Shown here: in pieces, positions 1 to 5,748 of the stretch
Layout: every line of letters starts with the position of its first letter
Position numbering within the stretch: the first letter of the stretch is position 1
Assembly (NCBI GenBank): GCA_947442095.1
Contig: CANEVG010000186.1
Coordinates: 1-6,966, forward strand
From: Sphingomonadaceae bacterium
Lineage (GTDB): Bacteria > Pseudomonadota > Alphaproteobacteria > Sphingomonadales > Sphingomonadaceae
Direction of reading: 5' to 3'
Length of the DNA stretch: 6,966 nucleotides
Translations under genes and position numbers: made by a program
Notes under the pieces: generated by a model
Told to the model about the DNA's origin: nothing
The model's database searches: none
What the model saw: only the letters and a program-made list of their open reading frames with translations

Positions 1-1751
1 CGCTGCTGTTTGGCGCAGCCACGCTGTTTTCCGCCTCGGCCGTGATCGGGCAGGCCGCTGTTTCAACTCCGGCCAGTCTTCCTGCCGATGAAGCCATTGA
101 AAAAGAAGACGGGATCCCCGTCACTGACGCGCTAACCCGCGAGAAGTGCGGATCGTGCCACACCGCCGATGACAAGGGGAACCTCTCGCGCATTTCATGG
201 GTGCGCACGACCCCAGAAGGCTGGGATTCGGCCATCAAGCGCATGGTTCGCCTGAACGGGGCTGCGCTTTCGCCCGAAGAGGCCCGGCATATCGTGCGCT
301 ATCTCGCCGATTCGCACGGGCTTGCCCCGGAAGAGGCGAAGCCGGTCCAGTATCTGGTCGAAAAGCGGCTGGTCGATGAAACCAATATCCCGAGCGAATC
401 GGTGCGGACGAGCTGCGCCGCCTGCCACGCCTTCGCCCAGCCGCTGTCGTGGCGGCGGTCCTCCGCAGAGTGGAAGAACCTGCAGGAATTCCACGTCGCG
501 CTCTATTCGCAGGCCGATGCCCAGTATCGCCGCCCGGCAACCGACCGGCCCGGCGCGGTATTCGGCACCACCGAGCCGATCGTGAACAAGCCCGGCACCA
601 TTCCCGTTACAGCCGGACAGGTCGCGCTAGACTACTTGCGCAAGACCGCGCCGCTGCGCACGCCCGAATGGAGCGCATGGGAAAGCCGCAAACAGGCCCC
701 CCGCCTCGCCGGCAAATGGCTTGCCAGCGCCTGGCTGCCAGGCAAGGGCCTATTTTACGGCAGCTTCACGGTGGCCCCGGGCGCTTCGGACAGCGAGTTC
801 AAGACCGAGACATCCGTGCGCAGCCTCGCCGATGGCGAAGTGCTCAATGCACCGGGCGGCGGGCTCGTTTATGGCGGCTATGCCTGGCGCGGCCGTGCTG
901 TCCCGGCCGGCACGCCTGATTCGCCGGGCGCCTTCAACCAGCCGCTGCGCAGCACGATGCTGTTCAATCCCGACCGCAAGAGCGCCACGGGCCGCTGGTT
1001 CTGGGGCGACTATCAGGAATTCGGCTACGATGTAAAACTGACCCGGGCCGATGGCAGCCCCACCATCGGCGCAGTCTGGCCCGCCGCGATCAAGGGCGGC
1101 ACCAAGGCGCAGACGGTGCACATCTATGGCGATGCCTTCCCCGCCGGGCTGACCGCCAAGGACATCGATCTGGGCGCAGGTGTCACGGTGACCAGGCTGG
1201 TTTCCGCTGCGCCCGGTGAAGTGGTTGTCACGGTCGATGCCGCGGCGGATGTGAAGCCTTCGGTGCACGATGTCTCGGTGGCATCGGCGGTTCTGGCAGG
1301 CGGCCTGCCGGTCTACCAGAAGATCGCCTATCTCAAGGTGACGCCGGAGACGAGCGTCTCGCGGCTGGGTTCGGGCAAGCGCACCCCGGGCTACGCCCAG
1401 TTCGAAGCCTGGGGCTTTGACGCGGGCGCGGACGGCAAGCCCAACACCGCCGATGACGTGAAAGTCGGCACGGTAGCGGCCGACTTCAGCGTCGAGGAAT
1501 TTCAGGCTACTTATTACGACGACGACAAGGATTTCGTCGGCAAGCTCAGCCCGGCAGGCTTCTTCACTCCCGCGAGTGACGGACCCAACCCCGAGCGCAG
1601 CGGTAACCGCAACAATTATGGCGATATCTGGGTGGTCGCGACCGCCAAGACCGAGAAGGATGCAACCGGCCAGCCGCTGACCGCGCGGTCCTACCTTGTC
1701 GTTACCATTCCCGCCTACAAGCGGTGGGACAACCCGGCGGTATCCCAATGA
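1..1751 (+). CDS. qhpA: Quinohemoprotein amine dehydrogenase alpha subunit, diheme cytochrome c (5' end outside window)
   Basis: This is the large periplasmic subunit of QHNDH, which carries two c-type hemes that take electrons from the CTQ cofactor of the gamma subunit. The frame is already open at nt 3 and begins with a hydrophobic stretch (LLFGAATLFSASA, nt 3-41), the core of a Sec signal peptide. The true start therefore lies upstream, and the GTG at 42 is internal to the signal region. Two CXXCH heme motifs are visible: CGSCH (nt 147-161) and CAACH (nt 414-428), as expected for the N-terminal diheme domain. A Met in KRMVRLNG and the His in QEFHVAL are candidate distal ligands (inference). 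After about nt 680 come three beta-rich segments matching the domain II-IV order of the family: one around KWLASAWLPGKGLFYGSF, an Ig-like part near VHIYGDAFPAGLTAKD, and a C-terminal part containing YGDIWVVA. About 582 residues are visible. The stop overlaps the qhpD start as ATGA. Identification rests on the motifs and the whole gene neighbourhood. Confidence 0.93.
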   Translation, partial: LLFGAATLFSASAVIGQAAVSTPASLPADEAIEKEDGIPVTDALTREKCGSCHTADDKGNLSRISWVRTTPEGWDSAIKRMVRLNGAALSPEEARHIVRYLADSHGLAPEEAKPVQYLVEKRLVDETNIPSESVRTSCAACHAFAQPLSWRRSSAEWKNLQEFHVALYSQADAQYRRPATDRPGAVFGTTEPIVNKPGTIPVTAGQVALDYLRKTAPLRTPEWSAWESRKQAPRLAGKWLASAWLPGKGLFYGSFTVAPGASDSEFKTETSVRSLADGEVLNAPGGGLVYGGYAWRGRAVPAGTPDSPGAFNQPLRSTMLFNPDRKSATGRWFWGDYQEFGYDVKLTRADGSPTIGAVWPAAIKGGTKAQTVHIYGDAFPAGLTAKDIDLGAGVTVTRLVSAAPGEVVVTVDAAADVKPSVHDVSVASAVLAGGLPVYQKIAYLKVTPETSVSRLGSGKRTPGYAQFEAWGFDAGADGKPNTADDVKVGTVAADFSVEEFQATYYDDDKDFVGKLSPAGFFTPASDGPNPERSGNRNNYGDIWVVATAKTEKDATGQPLTARSYLVVTIPAYKRWDNPAVSQ

Positions 1752-3205
1752 CCACAACGCTCACCCACCGCTATCGCAGCGGGGAGATCCACGAGTTTCG
1801 GGCGCAAGGCGCGGATTTCATCTACCTCGTCACGGCAGGCGCGATCTTCGCGGCGGACACCATGACGCGCAAGGTGCTCGATCTGCTGGGCCAGCATGGC
1901 GAAATGGACCATGACGAACTGGTCCGCGCGCTGGTGGCGAACCGCATTTCCGCAGCCGATGCGGAGGAACTGGTGCGCGAATTGCGGCTGGCGCGCGCCA
2001 TCCAGTCCACCCAGGTGGTCCATGCGCTCATGCCTGCGGCCCCGCCGGCAGACTATCCGCTGCAAGCGCTGGTGCTCAACGTGACGAACCAGTGTAATCT
2101 GGCCTGTACTTATTGCTACGAATTCGGGGCCGACAAGATCGCGACGCCGGCCGGCAAGCCCAAGTACATGTCGCTGGAAACGGCCAAGTCCTCGGTCGAT
2201 TTCCTGCTCAAGAGCGCGGACAAGCGCGAGGCGGTGCACATCACCTTCTTCGGCGGCGAGACGCTGATGAACTTCCGCCTGCTGCAGGATGTCGTGCTCT
2301 ATGCCGACGAGGCTGCGGCTTCGGCGGGCAAGCGCATCACCTACAGCCTGACGACCAACGCCACGCTGCTGACCGACGAGATCATCGCGTTCCTTTCCGA
2401 CCATGCAATCGGCGTCACCGTCTCGATGGACGGCCCGCCCGAACTGCAGGACGCCCGCCGCGTCTACAAGAACGGCAAGGGCAGCTATGCGGTGATGGAG
2501 CCGCGTCTGCGCAAGCTGATCGCCGGGCACAAGACCCGCGCCGTGACCGCGCGCGTCACGCTGAGCGCCGGGGTGACCGACGTGCAGCGGATCTACCGCC
2601 ACCTCAAGCACGATATCGGCTTCCACGAAGTCGGCTTCGCCCCCGTCACCACGGCGGGCGAGGAGCGTGACTATGCGCTCGACGGCGATGCCATGACCGG
2701 CGTGCTTGCCGATTTCGAGGCCTTGGCGGACGAGTGGCTGGACTATGCGCTGCAAGGCAAAGTCCACGGCTTCACCAATGTGTCCGAGACCATTTCCGAA
2801 CTGATCGCGGGCACCAACAAGTCGCATCCCTGCGGCGCAGGGCTGGGGCTGCTCGGTGTCAGCCCCTCGGGCGATCTTTCGCCTTGCCACCGCTTCACCG
2901 ATGCCGATACGCACACGCTGGGCCACATCGATACCGGGCTCGACCAGACCAAGCGCGAGGCCTTTCTGACCAAGGGCCATGTCGCCTCGAAGTATGAATG
3001 CAGCAGCTGCTGGGCGCGACCGATGTGTGCCGGGGGCTGCCATCACGAAGCCTTCGTGCGCTATGGCGACACCGGCCATGCCAACCTGCATTACTGCGAC
3101 TGGATCCGCCAATGGACTGATCGCTGCCTGCAGATCTACGGCGTGCTGGCGCAGCGCAATCCCGAATTTCTCACCCGTTTCGCTGAACGAAAGGGCTTGT
3201 CATGA
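1748..3205 (+). CDS. qhpD: QhpD: radical SAM/SPASM enzyme forming the intra-peptidyl thioether bonds in QhpC
   Basis: The 485-residue product is a radical SAM enzyme; in Paracoccus, QhpD forms three Cys-to-Asp/Glu thioether crosslinks in the gamma subunit in the cytoplasm. The radical SAM motif CX3CX2C is C116-NLA-C120-TY-C123, followed by the SAM-contacting GGE (169-171). The C-terminal part carries a SPASM-type Cys set for auxiliary Fe-S clusters: C362 (HPCGAG), C380 (SPCHRF), then C418-X2-C421-X5-C427-X3-C431, and C450 (HYCDW). This agrees with the three [4Fe-4S] clusters known for the family. Residues about 10-85 (RYRSGEIHEF to LRLARAIQ) look like a PqqD-type RiPP recognition domain for the QhpC leader (inference). 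An in-frame ATG at 1724 also exists, but 1748 is preferred because it makes an ATGA overlap with the qhpA stop and agrees with an N-terminus beginning MTTTLTHRY. No strong Shine-Dalgarno precedes it, so translational coupling to qhpA is likely. Its stop overlaps the qhpC start in the same way. Confidence 0.94.
   Translation: MTTTLTHRYRSGEIHEFRAQGADFIYLVTAGAIFAADTMTRKVLDLLGQHGEMDHDELVRALVANRISAADAEELVRELRLARAIQSTQVVHALMPAAPPADYPLQALVLNVTNQCNLACTYCYEFGADKIATPAGKPKYMSLETAKSSVDFLLKSADKREAVHITFFGGETLMNFRLLQDVVLYADEAAASAGKRITYSLTTNATLLTDEIIAFLSDHAIGVTVSMDGPPELQDARRVYKNGKGSYAVMEPRLRKLIAGHKTRAVTARVTLSAGVTDVQRIYRHLKHDIGFHEVGFAPVTTAGEERDYALDGDAMTGVLADFEALADEWLDYALQGKVHGFTNVSETISELIAGTNKSHPCGAGLGLLGVSPSGDLSPCHRFTDADTHTLGHIDTGLDQTKREAFLTKGHVASKYECSSCWARPMCAGGCHHEAFVRYGDTGHANLHYCDWIRQWTDRCLQIYGVLAQRNPEFLTRFAERKGLS
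3190..3195 (+). promoter_or_regulatory. Ribosome binding site of qhpC
   Basis: AAAGGG lies six bases before the qhpC ATG, inside the last codons of qhpD. It fixes the qhpC start at 3202 and gives the small subunit its own initiation signal in addition to coupling through the ATGA overlap. Confidence 0.6.
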
Positions 3206-3531
3206 AGCACCTGAAACCGATCAACGCCAAGGCGTTCAAGATCGAAGCCGATATGGCCTCGATGGAAGAGGATGTCGTCGCGCTGCAGCAAACGCCGCGC
3301 CCGCACGTGCCGCTGGGCTGCTCGCTCTCGTTCTCGCCCGGCTGGGAAGTCGATGCCACTGGCGGCACCGCCGGGCTGTGCCAGCCGGCCGAGCGCGACA
3401 TCTACGACTGCTATGTCACCTGCTTCTGGCCGGTGCAGATGGCCGACCATGTCAACTATTCGCCCGACTGGGCGAGCAATTGCGCGGCGGCGACCAAGGA
3501 CTGGCGCAGCCTCGATATCGTGTTTCCGTAA
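3202..3531 (+). CDS. qhpC: Quinohemoprotein amine dehydrogenase gamma subunit precursor (CTQ-bearing, multiply crosslinked peptide)
   Basis: The 109-residue precursor of the catalytic small subunit behaves like a modified peptide (RiPP). In known gamma subunits (mature numbering) the thioether bonds are Cys7-Glu16, Cys27-Asp33 and Cys41-Asp49, and CTQ is made from Cys37 and Trp43. Adding 33 places every one of these residues here: C40-E49, C60-D66, C74-D82, and C70 with W76. Diagnostic stretches are PGWEVDATGG, GLCQPAERDIYDC and TCFWP. By this offset the mature chain would start near P34, leaving a leader of about 33 residues with an acidic, helix-prone part (IEADMASMEEDVVALQQ) and no hydrophobic Sec signal. 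That fits export by QhpF after crosslinking in the cytoplasm. An extra Cys, C94 (ASNCAAA), has no partner in the known scheme. The chain ends at DIVFP. The start overlaps the qhpD stop as ATGA. The exact leader cleavage site is inferred, not seen. Confidence 0.95.
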   Translation: MKHLKPINAKAFKIEADMASMEEDVVALQQTPRPHVPLGCSLSFSPGWEVDATGGTAGLCQPAERDIYDCYVTCFWPVQMADHVNYSPDWASNCAAATKDWRSLDIVFP

Positions 3532-3590
3532 TCGTGTTGCAGGCTGCCAGAATCGCCGCGTAAATAGCTCACCGAGAAGGGACTTCCCGC
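3532..3590 (+). promoter_or_regulatory. qhpC-qhpB intergenic gap with strong Shine-Dalgarno for qhpB
   Basis: This 59-bp gap is the largest spacing in the cluster and the first uncoupled junction. It contains a good ribosome binding site, GAGAAGGGA at 3574-3582, eight bases before the qhpB ATG. No convincing promoter or terminator hairpin is visible in it. Independent translation initiation of qhpB is the likely consequence. Confidence 0.6.
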
Positions 3591-4697
3591 ATGATCTCGC
3601 TTGCCCGCAAGACCGCTCTCGGTGCTGCAGCGCTTGCCTCGGCTCTCGCCATGCCCGCCGCGGCCGGCACCTTGATGCTGGGGACCTACCCGGACAAGCT
3701 GTTCACGGTCGATGAGGCCACCGGCAAGATCGGCGAGAAGATCCAGCTGCCGGGCGGATTGCCCGTCTCGCTCAGGATCACGCCCGATCAAGCGAAGATC
3801 TTCGCCACCACCATCACCAACAGCAGCGTGATCGTGATGGACGCCAAGTCGCACGGCATCCTCACCCAGTTCGATCTCAACACGCCGACCGAACGATACC
3901 GTTTCAACGGCGGCGCACCCGATCCGACGGGTCGCTTTTTCTATACGACCCTGCTGCGCATGGACAAGCTGATCGACCGCTGGAAGGTCAGCAAGCAGAT
4001 GTATGCGGTGATCGACATCAAGCTCAAGAAGGTGGTGCGCACCGCCGATCTCGAGCCCGAAGACGACGCGCTGAGCGGCGGCTATCGCGCGCCGATGATG
4101 GTCTCGCCCGATGGCAAGTCGCTATATCTCTTCAAGGACAAGGTGCTGGTGGTCGATACCGCCAAGCTGAAAGTGGTAGACCGCATCGACGTGCAGAAGC
4201 CCGAGTCCACCGGCTATGCCAACGTGGCCTTTGGCGGCGGCGTCGAATCCTTCCAAATGACGACGGGCAGCGAGCTTGTCTCGCTGTTCACGGCCGCCGA
4301 TCCGTTCGTGCACAACAAGGTGTTCGGGCTTGGCCGGTTCGATCTCAATACGCGCAAGTTCAAGTTCACACCGATGGGACCGATCACGACAGGCATGTCG
4401 GGGCTGGAAATAACGCCCGACGGCAAGACCGGCTATACCGTGGTGACCAACGGCCAGACCGGCAACAAGCGCTGCGAGTTCTGGAAGTTCGACATGGCCA
4501 GCCTGAAGCTGAAGGACAAAGTTGAATTCGCCTGCCGCTCGCGCTTCCAGCTTGGCATGTCGGGCGACGGCACCAAGCTCTATATCTACGGCGCGAGCTA
4601 CGACATCGAGGTCTACGACGCGCAGACCATGAAGCTGGAAAAGACCTGGGATCTCGGTGCCGACGCAACCATGGCCGGAATGCTGGTCCTCAAGTGA
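3591..4697 (+). CDS. qhpB: Quinohemoprotein amine dehydrogenase beta subunit (seven-bladed beta-propeller)
   Basis: The 368-residue product is the periplasmic beta subunit that scaffolds the gamma subunit together with alpha. Residues 1-25 form a Sec signal peptide: a positive start (MISLARK), an Ala/Leu-rich core, and an AMPAAA ending before GTLMLGTYPDK. The mature part of about 343 residues agrees with the roughly 37-kDa beta subunits known. Propeller-type repeats recur, each with a turn followed by short strands: ITPDQAKIFATT (63-74), VSPDGKSLYLF (171-181), ITPDGKTGYTVV (274-285) and MSGDGTKLYIYG (323-334), with strands such as VLVVDTAKLKVVDRI and IEVYDAQTMKLEKTW between them. Two Cys, C295 and C315, could form a disulfide in the periplasm (inference). 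The start is well supported by its Shine-Dalgarno. The gene sits immediately after qhpC and ten bases before the inferred start of the next gene. Confidence 0.94.
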   Translation: MISLARKTALGAAALASALAMPAAAGTLMLGTYPDKLFTVDEATGKIGEKIQLPGGLPVSLRITPDQAKIFATTITNSSVIVMDAKSHGILTQFDLNTPTERYRFNGGAPDPTGRFFYTTLLRMDKLIDRWKVSKQMYAVIDIKLKKVVRTADLEPEDDALSGGYRAPMMVSPDGKSLYLFKDKVLVVDTAKLKVVDRIDVQKPESTGYANVAFGGGVESFQMTTGSELVSLFTAADPFVHNKVFGLGRFDLNTRKFKFTPMGPITTGMSGLEITPDGKTGYTVVTNGQTGNKRCEFWKFDMASLKLKDKVEFACRSRFQLGMSGDGTKLYIYGASYDIEVYDAQTMKLEKTWDLGADATMAGMLVLK

Positions 4698-4699
4698 GG
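4696..4699 (+). promoter_or_regulatory. Ribosome binding site supporting a TTG start for the next gene
   Basis: GAGG (within AAGTGAGG) overlaps the qhpB stop codon and lies eight bases before the TTG at 4708. No other in-frame candidate start (TTG 4738, GTG 4750) has a comparable signal, so this site decides the start chosen for the qhpG-like gene. The overlap with the stop would favour re-initiation by ribosomes finishing qhpB. Confidence 0.5.
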
Positions 4700-4707
4700 C
4701 TGTCTCT

Positions 4708-5748
4708 TTGACTGCCGCGCGGCAGTCTTCTGTTCCTTTGGCGGCACCCGTGCATGTCGCGGGACGCGGGGCCGGGATTGCAGCAGCACAGGCCGTCCTG
4801 GCGGAAAATGGCATTGCCTTCTCAGCCGGCCAAGGGCCGGAACGCGGCGCGGCGCCCGTTGTGATGCTTGGCGAGCAGGCGCTGCATCTGCTGGACGGCC
4901 TCTTTGGCGCAGGACACGTGGCCGGATCGCACCGGATCACCCAGCGCATCGTGCTGTGGAACGAGGCCGAGGCCGTCGCGATCCCGCACCGCGCGGTGGC
5001 CATCTCGGGGCAGGACCTGCTCCGCGCCCTGCCCTCCACCCAAAGCGCCCCCCGCCCCGCCCCGCCGCTCTTCACGCTGCATGCGCGTCCGCCTGAACCG
5101 GCCCTGCGTTCGTTCGGCCACCGCGAGGCCGCCGCCGCCCCGGTCACGCTCGCCGCCACGGCTGATCCTTCGGCGGTTCTGGTCGAAGCGGTCGCGGCCG
5201 GCTGGCTGTTCCTGATCCCGCTGGGTGCGCAAGGCGGCTGGCTCCTTGCCGTGGGCGATACGCCCAATGCCCTGCTCGCCAGCAGCCGGCTGGTCGCGCC
5301 CGCCGTCGCCGCGCTGGGGCCGGTCGAAGCCCGCTTCGAGACAGCGCCGCGCATGCTGGAGCAACTGGTGGGCGGCGACTGGCTGGCCTTGGGCAACGCC
5401 GCGCTCGCGTTCGATCCGCTGTGCGGCGATGGCACCGCCACGGCGGCGCGCGGCGGCATTCTGGCCGGGGCAGTGGCGAGCGCCATTACAGAGGGCGCGG
5501 CCCCTGGCCCGCTGCTGCGCCACTACCGCGCCATGCACATTGCTGCGCTGCGCCGCCATCTGGCCGCCTGCCTGCCGTTCTACCAGCGCGGCGGCACAGG
5601 CGTCTGGTGGCAGGAGCAGGCCAAAGTCACAGCGGCGGGCCATGCCTGGTGCACGCAGCTGCTGGCGCAGGAGCCGGAACCGGCCTTTGTGCTGACGGGC
5701 AGCCGCCTTGTTCCGCGCTCCCTCCCGCAACGCGCGGCGCCCGCATGA
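4708..5748 (+). CDS. qhpG: Short, divergent FAD-dependent monooxygenase-like protein, candidate QhpG
   Basis: In the TTG-start reading (346 residues), the product resembles a compact member of the FAD-dependent monooxygenase/tryptophan halogenase-like group. In Paracoccus, QhpG hydroxylates the future CTQ Trp of QhpC while it is bound to QhpD. Visible support: an N-terminal beta strand and Gly-rich turn (VHVAGRGAGIAAAQAVLAENG, residues about 15-35) and a C-terminal flavin-pocket motif, GNAALAFDPLCGDG (229-242), followed by a helix (ARGGILAGAVASAI). The DPLxGxG part is typical of the group. Several usual features are weak or absent: the first Gly-rich motif is degenerate, the acidic residue after the second strand is not obvious, and no DG motif is seen in the middle. 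GTG 4750 is the next possible start but would begin directly at the first strand. The gene lies between qhpB and qhpF and overlaps qhpF by ATGA. Fold assignment is moderate; the QhpG role is inferred mainly from context. Confidence 0.72.
   Translation: MTAARQSSVPLAAPVHVAGRGAGIAAAQAVLAENGIAFSAGQGPERGAAPVVMLGEQALHLLDGLFGAGHVAGSHRITQRIVLWNEAEAVAIPHRAVAISGQDLLRALPSTQSAPRPAPPLFTLHARPPEPALRSFGHREAAAAPVTLAATADPSAVLVEAVAAGWLFLIPLGAQGGWLLAVGDTPNALLASSRLVAPAVAALGPVEARFETAPRMLEQLVGGDWLALGNAALAFDPLCGDGTATAARGGILAGAVASAITEGAAPGPLLRHYRAMHIAALRRHLAACLPFYQRGGTGVWWQEQAKVTAAGHAWCTQLLAQEPEPAFVLTGSRLVPRSLPQRAAPA
4710..4727 (+). promoter_or_regulatory. Perfect 18-bp palindrome with T-rich tail; possible attenuator or translational brake
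   Basis: GACTGCCGCGCGGCAGTC equals its own reverse complement. As RNA it can form a 7-bp, GC-rich stem with a GCGC tetraloop, followed by TTCTGTTCCTTT (nt 4728-4739; 8 of 12 are T). It lies 12 bases after the qhpB stop and begins two bases after the first base of the TTG start inferred for the qhpG-like gene. It could be a weak intrinsic terminator that lowers transcription of maturation genes relative to structural genes, a hairpin limiting qhpG translation, or a dyad operator. The interrupted T tract makes full termination unlikely. Confidence 0.45.

Noticed and set aside
42..44. GTG as the start of qhpA
   Set aside because: The frame is open upstream to the window edge and encodes a signal-peptide core, so this GTG is internal and the true start is outside the window.
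1724..1747. Upstream in-frame ATG start for qhpD
   Set aside because: It would add eight residues (MGQPGGIP) encoded by the overlapping end of qhpA, with no clear Shine-Dalgarno; the ATGA overlap at 1748 is the usual arrangement.
750..1757. Long open frame of 335 codons on the minus strand across qhpA
   Set aside because: It mirrors a strongly supported gene on the + strand; long antisense frames are expected in GC-rich DNA, and the product shows no recognisable domain.
1715..3112. Open frame of 465 codons on the minus strand opposite qhpD
   Set aside because: It is fully antisense to the radical SAM gene with its intact Cys motifs; the translation is Arg/Gly/Ala/His-rich and lacks domain features.
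3579..3588. GGGACTTCCC inverted repeat before qhpB
   Set aside because: A 4-bp stem with a 2-base loop cannot form a stable hairpin, and it overlaps the ribosome binding site by composition only.
4826..4840. Inverted repeat CCGGCC-AAG-GGCCGG
   Set aside because: A 6-bp GC-only stem inside coding sequence of a high-GC genome is expected by chance, and no T tract follows.
4122..5486. Open frame of 454 codons on the minus strand across qhpB and the qhpG-like gene
   Set aside because: It spans two + strand genes, is of low-complexity Ala/Ser/Arg composition, and has no motif or context support.
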